Assembly (NCBI GenBank): GCA_009775195.1
Contig: VSPF01000099.1
Span: 1-11,284, forward strand
From: Muribaculaceae bacterium
GTDB lineage: Bacteria > Bacteroidota > Bacteroidia > Bacteroidales > Muribaculaceae
DNA: 11,284 bases
Direction: 5' to 3'
Notes under the pieces: generated by a model
What the model was told of the DNA's origin: nothing
Database searches by the model: none
Seen by the model: the letters and a program-made list of their open reading frames with translations, nothing else
In this document: piece after piece, positions 6,627 through 11,284 of the stretch
Position numbering within the stretch: position 1 is the first letter of the stretch
Layout: the number at the start of each line of letters is the position of its first letter
Made by a program: the position numbers and the translations under genes

Positions 6627-8549
6627 TTATTTATCGTTTGCGAAGGGGGCTACGGGAAGGCCTGTAGAACCATAAAGATTTCCGCATGGGTAGTCAGCCC
6701 AATTATATCTTACATATTCGGGCTTGTCGACGGCATGTGATGTCAGCAAGAGCGTATGGTTGTCGAGTTTCACAGGTGTAGCCGTAGTAAAATTGCCGTC
6801 TTTCCCGGCTATTATAAAGCCTGTTATGGCCGAGGTCGTTGCATGGAGCGGGGCATCGAACTTTAATTTGAGCCCGTTGCCCGAGCGTTCGACTCTGACA
6901 CATTTGGGAGCTTCGTATACGCAGTCCGAGCCATAATCCCTGTTTAGGGCTATAAGCGCGAGGCGGTGCGCCACGTCCTGTTTGTTTTTGGGATGTATAT
7001 CGACCGGGTTGCCGAGGTCTATGGCCACAGCCATGGCAGTGTTGTCGAGTTCGAGTGCCTTGGCCTGCGAGTTGCGTAGTGCGGCCCATTTCGAGTCGGG
7101 CTGCACGGGTTTCGGTGCCAGGTAGCCTGCGAGTTGCACGAAATAGAATGGCAAGTCCGCGCCCCATAGTTTGCGCCAGTCGTTGATAAGGGCTTTGAAA
7201 AGAGGTGCATACTGCTCGTCGCGACCGACATTTGCGCATCCCTGATACCATAGTACGCCTTTGACGGGCATTGCACTCAGTGGCGACAGCATGGCATTGT
7301 AGAGCACCGAGGGATAGCTTGACCCGTTCGGGTCGATGGGCTTCGGCGGAAGCTGTGAGAAGTCGCTTTGCACCATATATTGCCATTGACCATCAAGGGG
7401 CCGGGCTTCGCTTCCTATACGAGCTTCGGCAATACCGGGGGCAATACCGCCCTCGCCGCCAAAATCGCTTACTTTTATGGTGATTACATTGGCACCGGCA
7501 TGTACGAGCGTGGCGGGGACGTCGTAGCTGCGCGGCGTGTCGTAGCCCGAGCCTTTACCAACGAGTACGCCGTTGAAGTATGTTTCGTCTTCGTCATCAA
7601 TGGCTCTGAAATTGAGCTTCAAGGCTTTACCCGCTGCATCGGCAGGGATGTCGATGTTCTTTTGCAGCCATACGATGCCGTCGAACTCGGGCAGCACCGA
7701 CTGCTCCCAATAGCCTGGGACGTTGATTTTCGACCATCGCTTGCCGCTTTGTAGTGTACCTTTATCGAAACTCTCAGTCGCGGCTGTCGCGGCTTTCATC
7801 CATTGGGACATACGGGACTGATAGGATGTTTTGATGCCTTCGGCCTGATAGTCGGCGGCTTTCATATCGGCAAGTTCGGCTTCAAAGCCCGGCACGGCAC
7901 CGAGGGCTTCGGCCGAAGTCCATGCCTCGGCCGGTGTGCCGCCCCAGGTAGTGTCTATGACTCCGACCGGCACTTTGAGCTTGTCGGCCAATTCCCGGGC
8001 GAAAAAATATGCGATTGCAGAGAAATCGGCCATGCTTGCCGACGAGCAGATTTGCCAGCCACCGCCATTGATTTCAACATCTTCACCTGGCGAGAACGAT
8101 GTGGTTTTCCTGACTTGAAGCAGCCTTATGTCGGGATGGTGCGCGGTAGCGACGGCTTGGTCATAATCCATTACCGTCGTCCAACCCTGCACGGGGAATT
8201 CCATGTTTGACTGCCCCGAGCAGAGCCATACTTCGCCGGATAGTACATTCTCGATAGTCTTTACACCATCTTTGTCCTTAAATATTATCGAATAAGGGCC
8301 GCCTGCTTTCGGGGTGCCGAGTGTCGCCGTGAAGTTTCCCTCATTGTCGGTATGCGCCGTTAGTTTTTTGTTGCTCCATCCGGTTGTAATCTCAACCTCT
8401 GATTTTGGGAGCGCCTTGCCTTTAATTTTTAGCGTGCTGTTTTGCTGCACTATCATGTTGTCGGTGATGTAGTGGGGCAGTGTGATTTCAGCCCTGATAC
8501 TACCAAATGTGAGTAGTGCTGTCAGCACCAGTGTTATGTTATATTTCAT
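6627..8549 (-). CDS. SASA-family carbohydrate O-acetylesterase (sialate O-acetylesterase-like), secreted
   Basis: A 640-residue exported esterase predicted to remove O-acetyl groups from a glycan. An N-terminal signal peptide (~1-20, ending SIRA) is followed by a beta-sandwich, then the SGNH-type core. The core shows GQSNM (112-116, nucleophile Ser114), GVIDTTWGGTPAEAW (196-210) and DIHP (catalytic Asp517 and His519). A galactose-binding-like jelly roll is inserted in the middle of the core (VPGYWEQ through IDDEDETYFNG). This layout fits sialate O-acetylesterases and the plant-glycan esterases now placed in CE20. A longer frame begins at 8618, but ATG 8549 is preferred because it gives a clean signal peptide and leaves the promoter-like element at 8573-8580 outside the gene. 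It is first in an operon with galM and divergent from the GH95 gene. Whether it acts on sialic acid, xyloglucan or another polymer cannot be told. Confidence 0.88.
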   Translation of the reverse strand: MKYNITLVLTALLTFGSIRAEITLPHYITDNMIVQQNSTLKIKGKALPKSEVEITTGWSNKKLTAHTDNEGNFTATLGTPKAGGPYSIIFKDKDGVKTIENVLSGEVWLCSGQSNMEFPVQGWTTVMDYDQAVATAHHPDIRLLQVRKTTSFSPGEDVEINGGGWQICSSASMADFSAIAYFFARELADKLKVPVGVIDTTWGGTPAEAWTSAEALGAVPGFEAELADMKAADYQAEGIKTSYQSRMSQWMKAATAATESFDKGTLQSGKRWSKINVPGYWEQSVLPEFDGIVWLQKNIDIPADAAGKALKLNFRAIDDEDETYFNGVLVGKGSGYDTPRSYDVPATLVHAGANVITIKVSDFGGEGGIAPGIAEARIGSEARPLDGQWQYMVQSDFSQLPPKPIDPNGSSYPSVLYNAMLSPLSAMPVKGVLWYQGCANVGRDEQYAPLFKALINDWRKLWGADLPFYFVQLAGYLAPKPVQPDSKWAALRNSQAKALELDNTAMAVAIDLGNPVDIHPKNKQDVAHRLALIALNRDYGSDCVYEAPKCVRVERSGNGLKLKFDAPLHATTSAITGFIIAGKDGNFTTATPVKLDNHTLLLTSHAVDKPEYVRYNWADYPCGNLYGSTGLPVAPFANDK

Positions 8550-8572
8550 ATAGTTATATTGATGTGGCTGAA

Positions 8573-8580
8573 CAAAATTA
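8573..8580 (-). promoter_or_regulatory. Putative -7 element for the esterase-galM operon
   Basis: Read on the minus strand, 8580 to 8573 is TAATTTTG, an exact TAnnTTTG match, 23 bases upstream of the esterase ATG at 8549. No convincing -33 motif is seen at the normal distance. It supports the shorter esterase start. Confidence 0.45.
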
Positions 8581-8708
8581 CTAACATATTCGTCAGGCGC
8601 CCTCAACAAACTGACCAATTAATGCGACAAATGCTTCAAACAGGTCAGTCAGAGGTAAAAATCATTTTTTTTGGACTGAACATATCATTTAATAATATTA
8701 TAGGTATA

Positions 8709-8716
8709 TAATTTTG
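8709..8716 (+). promoter_or_regulatory. Putative -7 element for the GH95-GH2 operon
   Basis: TAATTTTG at 8709-8716 matches TAnnTTTG and is followed by CAG, the same extended TAATTTTGCAG string found before the transporter gene at 700-710. It lies 24 bases before the GH95 ATG at 8741. The 191-base gap 8550-8740 otherwise holds only regulatory sequence, including a spaced inverted repeat (8610-8616 and 8643-8649). Confidence 0.5.
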
Positions 8717-8740
8717 CAGTACGAAGAAAAATCTATTATT

Positions 8741-11080
8741 ATGAAAAAATCAGTGAGTAAATTTGGTTTGGTAATTGCTGCTGTCGCGCTGTTTGGCATG
8801 GGCGATGTAGCTGCCGCTTCGCGTCTTTGGTATAAGACTGCTGCCGACGATTGGATGAAGGCTGTGCCTCTCGGTAATGGGAGTATTGTAACAATGGTTT
8901 ATGGCGGTGACAATTGTGAGCGCATCGCCCTTAACGAAATCAGTCTTTGGTCTGGGCGGCACGACGAAACAAGTAATGACCTCTGCGGTCGTGACGCCCT
9001 CGACGAGATGCGACGCAGCTTTTTTGCCGGCGATTTCGACAAAGGTAGCGAACTCGGCGACAAATACCTCAACGGACGCATGACTTCGTTTGGCACGCAT
9101 GTGCCGCTGGGCGACATGACTATCGAAGTCGAGGGCCGGGGCGACACCAAAGATTATATCCGGCAGCTCGACCTCGACGAGGCCGTGGCTACGGTAAGAT
9201 ATAAGTCGGGCGCGATTACATATACCAGAGAGTACATCGCCGACTACCCCGACGACGTGCTTGCAATGCGTTTTACTGCTGATAAACAAAAATCACTCAC
9301 AGCCACTATCGGTTTCGACCTGCTGCGCGATGCACAAATCAAGGCCTCGGGAAACGACCTCACACTTCGCGGTAAAGTGTCATTTCCACTCCACGGCCCA
9401 GGCGGTGTGAACTTCTATGGCAAGCTCAGGGTAATCCCCAACGGTGGCAAGGTAGAGAATTTCGGCGACAAACTCCGCGTTGTCGGTGCCGACTCTTTCG
9501 ATATCGTTTTTGACCTACGCACAAATTACGGCGGCGACAACTACGTGGCTCTCTGCGATGTGACAGTCGACAAGGCAGCCGCGAAGGGATATACCGAGAT
9601 GCGCAAGTCGCATGTGGCCGACTACCGTAAGCTCTACGACCGTATGACCATCAACCTTGGCGATGACTCCGGCGACGCTATCCCTACCGACGAACGCCTC
9701 AAGGCTATCTCGGCCGGGAAGAGCGACCCCGGTTTCGACGCGCTTTTCTTCCAATATGGCCGCTACATGCTTATTTCGTCGTCGCGCAAGACCCCTATGC
9801 CCCTGTGCGCCAATCTGCAAGGCATCTGGAACGACAATCGCGCATGCAATATGCCCTGGACATGTGACTACCATCTCGACGAAAACATACAGCAAAACTA
9901 CTGGTCGGCCAACCGTGCCAATCTTGCCGAATGTAACGAACCTCTTTTTGCCTATCTCGGTCTCTTGGCAAAGCATGGCCGCGACACTGCCATGAAAATG
10001 TATGGTAGCCGTGGATGGGTTGCCCATACGGTATGTAACGCTTGGGGTTACACGGCTCCGGGCTGGGGTGTGAGCTGGGGCATGAACGTTACCGGCGGTG
10101 CCTGGCTGGCCACTCATCTATGGAGTCACTATAAATATACTGCCGATAAGGAGTATCTGCGCAATACCGCATATCCCATTCTCCGTGAGGCCGCCCTGTT
10201 TTTTAGCGACTATATGGCCGAAGACCCTGCCACAGGCAGACTTATGACCGGTCCGAGCATTTCGCCCGAGAATGGCTATCAGCACAATGGCAAGCACTAC
10301 TGCCTGTCGATGATGCCGACGATTGACCGCGTGATGGTCTACGACCTCTACGATGCCTGCATCCAGTCTGCCGACATACTCGGTATTGACGATGAATTTA
10401 CAGCCAGGCTGCGCAAAGATATCAACCGTCTTCCCGACCTCGAAGTAGGCAAGGACGGTCTGCTAAAGGAATGGCCCGGCGACGTTCGTCGCAGCGACCC
10501 CTCGCACCGTCACAGCTCGCATATCCTGTCGCTTTTCCCTCTCGACCAGATTTCTGTAGAGCGTCAGCCCGAACTTGCCATGGCTTGCCGCAAATCGCTT
10601 GAAAGCCAAACAAGTGACCCAGCTTGGGAAGATACCGAGTGGAGTACCGCAAATATGCTATGCTTCTATGCACGACTCAAAGATGCAGATGCCGCCCACG
10701 GCTGGCTGCAAAATCTTTTCCGTCGCTTTATGCGCGAAAACCTCATGACTGTCTCGCCTGCGGGCGTGGCTATGGCCGAAGAAGATATTTTCAGCTTCGA
10801 CGCCACAGAGGGAGGTGTCGCAGGCATGTGCGAGATGCTCCTCCAGTGCTACGACGGTTATCTTGATTTCCTACCCGCCCTGCCGCAACAGTGGAAAACC
10901 GGCAGTGTGAAAGGATTGTGTGCCCACGGCGGATTGGTGGTCGACCTTGAGTGGAAGGATGGCAAGCCGACGTCGGCTGCGATTAAGGCGACAGCAAAAG
11001 ATTGTTCGGTAAAAGTAAAAGGTTTTGAAAAACCTTTCGATATAGCTAAAGGAGAAACTGTTAAACTTAAATTTTCATGA
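8741..11080 (+). CDS. Glycoside hydrolase family 95 protein (alpha-L-fucosidase / alpha-L-galactosidase-like), secreted
   Basis: A 779-residue exported enzyme, normal GH95 length; the family removes terminal alpha-1,2-linked L-fucose, or L-galactose in some members, by inversion. Signal peptide ~1-26. The N-terminal beta-sandwich carries VPLGNG, YGG and ERIALNEISLWSG. The (alpha/alpha)6 barrel carries NLQGIWND, DYHLDENIQQNYW, PSISPENGY, SHRHSSH and the DATEGGVAGMCEML segment. A C-terminal beta domain has LPALP and GSVKGL. Compared from memory with Bifidobacterium AfcA, His419, Asn423, Glu566 (acid) and Asp766 appear as His378, Asn382, Glu510 and Asp687. AfcA Asn421 is replaced by Asp380, and DGNFG after the last Asp is DATEG, so this is a divergent clade. 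The start is ATG 8741 rather than the in-frame TTG at 8714, which overlaps the promoter-like element. Its stop overlaps the next start (ATGA, 11077-11080), implying translational coupling. Confidence 0.92.
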   Translation: MKKSVSKFGLVIAAVALFGMGDVAAASRLWYKTAADDWMKAVPLGNGSIVTMVYGGDNCERIALNEISLWSGRHDETSNDLCGRDALDEMRRSFFAGDFDKGSELGDKYLNGRMTSFGTHVPLGDMTIEVEGRGDTKDYIRQLDLDEAVATVRYKSGAITYTREYIADYPDDVLAMRFTADKQKSLTATIGFDLLRDAQIKASGNDLTLRGKVSFPLHGPGGVNFYGKLRVIPNGGKVENFGDKLRVVGADSFDIVFDLRTNYGGDNYVALCDVTVDKAAAKGYTEMRKSHVADYRKLYDRMTINLGDDSGDAIPTDERLKAISAGKSDPGFDALFFQYGRYMLISSSRKTPMPLCANLQGIWNDNRACNMPWTCDYHLDENIQQNYWSANRANLAECNEPLFAYLGLLAKHGRDTAMKMYGSRGWVAHTVCNAWGYTAPGWGVSWGMNVTGGAWLATHLWSHYKYTADKEYLRNTAYPILREAALFFSDYMAEDPATGRLMTGPSISPENGYQHNGKHYCLSMMPTIDRVMVYDLYDACIQSADILGIDDEFTARLRKDINRLPDLEVGKDGLLKEWPGDVRRSDPSHRHSSHILSLFPLDQISVERQPELAMACRKSLESQTSDPAWEDTEWSTANMLCFYARLKDADAAHGWLQNLFRRFMRENLMTVSPAGVAMAEEDIFSFDATEGGVAGMCEMLLQCYDGYLDFLPALPQQWKTGSVKGLCAHGGLVVDLEWKDGKPTSAAIKATAKDCSVKVKGFEKPFDIAKGETVKLKFS

Positions 11081-11241
11081 AATACACATTTATTAGAATC
11101 CTGACTCTTGCTGCCGCGTCGCTTATAGCAGTAGGTGCGGATGCTTCGGTAAGCTGCCGCGACATAAACGACGGTTGGCGTTTTCGTCAAGGTCGTGGCG
11201 AAATATGGTATCCGGCAACAGTACCCGGTACCGTACATACC
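11077..11241 (+). CDS. GH2-family beta-glycosidase (beta-mannosidase-like), 5' end only, cut by contig end
   Basis: Only the first 55 codons are genomic. Residues 1-23 form a signal peptide (basic start, hydrophobic LTLAAASLIAVG, cleavage near ADA). Then comes an N-terminal GH2 sugar-binding-domain opening with DGWRFRQ (32-38), WYPATVPGTVHT (44-55). The VPGTVHT phrase is characteristic of the beta-mannosidase-like branch of GH2, whose members act on beta-linked mannose or related sugars. The catalytic barrel is absent. A stop appears at 11260-11262, but it lies inside adapter sequence and is not real, so the gene should be treated as running off the edge, not as a pseudogene. The ATG overlaps the GH95 stop by 4 bases. 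Exact substrate is undecidable from this fragment. Confidence 0.75.
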
Positions 11242-11284
11242 CTGTCTCGTATACACCTCTGACGCTGCCGACGAATCCTTACGT
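11242..11284 (+). other. Non-genomic Nextera adapter and index sequence at the contig end
   Basis: From 11242 the sequence reads CTGTCTCGTATACACCTCT and then GACGCTGCCGACGA. This matches the 33-base reverse complement of the Nextera Read 1 transposase adapter (CTGTCTCTTATACACATCT plus GACGCTGCCGACGA) at 31 of 33 positions, with mismatches at 11249 and 11257. The next 8 bases (11275-11282, ATCCTTAC) sit where the i5 index belongs, and the final GT fits the start of the flow-cell adapter (GTGTAG...). The block should be trimmed and not annotated as DNA of the organism. Confidence 0.95.

Noticed and set aside
8550..8618. 23-residue N-terminal extension of the esterase (start at 8618)
   Set aside because: It would put the signal peptide inside the protein and overlap the promoter-like element; ATG 8549 gives a standard export signal.
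8714..8740. TTG start for the GH95 gene nine codons upstream
   Set aside because: It overlaps the TAATTTTG element and puts a charged segment ahead of the signal peptide; ATG 8741 begins with a typical MKK export signal.
11077..11262. A complete 61-residue secreted small protein or a GH2 pseudogene with a premature stop
   Set aside because: The stop and the last six residues are encoded by adapter sequence; the genomic part is the normal start of a full GH2 gene.

Overview
The window looks like a piece of a gut-type Bacteroidota genome, most likely Bacteroidales (Muribaculaceae, Prevotella or Bacteroides relatives; the genus cannot be decided from this sequence). The reasons are the TAnnTTTG-type promoter -7 elements, AT-rich leaders without clear Shine-Dalgarno sequences, and a gene set typical of carbohydrate utilisation loci in that phylum. 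The last 43 bases (11242-11284) are not genomic. They match Nextera library adapter plus an index, so the genome sequence ends at about 11241 and the right edge is a contig end.

Layout. (1) 1-587, minus: the N-terminal two-thirds of an AraC-family regulator that runs off the left edge. (2) 742-5482, plus: a two-gene operon, divergent from the regulator. It encodes a GLUT/XylE-type proton-sugar symporter and an 1,097-residue cytoplasmic protein that fuses a DUF5107 (mutarotase-like) domain to a long TPR array. (3) 5483-5597: a convergent intergenic gap with a strong hairpin terminator and an unusual palindromic 9-mer repeat. (4) 8549-5598, minus: an operon of a secreted SASA-family O-acetylesterase and a cytoplasmic aldose 1-epimerase (GalM). 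(5) 8741 to the contig end, plus: a secreted GH95 alpha-L-fucosidase-like enzyme, translationally coupled (ATGA overlap) to a GH2 beta-mannosidase-like enzyme cut off by the contig end.

How it may work together (inference). The exported esterase, GH95 and GH2 enzymes would trim acetyl groups, L-fucose-like caps and beta-linked sugars from a decorated glycan such as xyloglucan, another hemicellulose, or mucin O-glycan. The released sugar would enter through the MFS symporter, be equilibrated by GalM, and be processed or sensed by the DUF5107-TPR protein, under AraC control. No SusC/SusD pair, other outer-membrane importer or anti-sigma system is visible, so outer-membrane uptake must be encoded elsewhere.

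The least explained parts are the DUF5107-TPR protein with its dedicated transporter, and the divergent active site of the GH95 enzyme. I found no tRNA, rRNA, CRISPR array, insertion sequence or phage gene.
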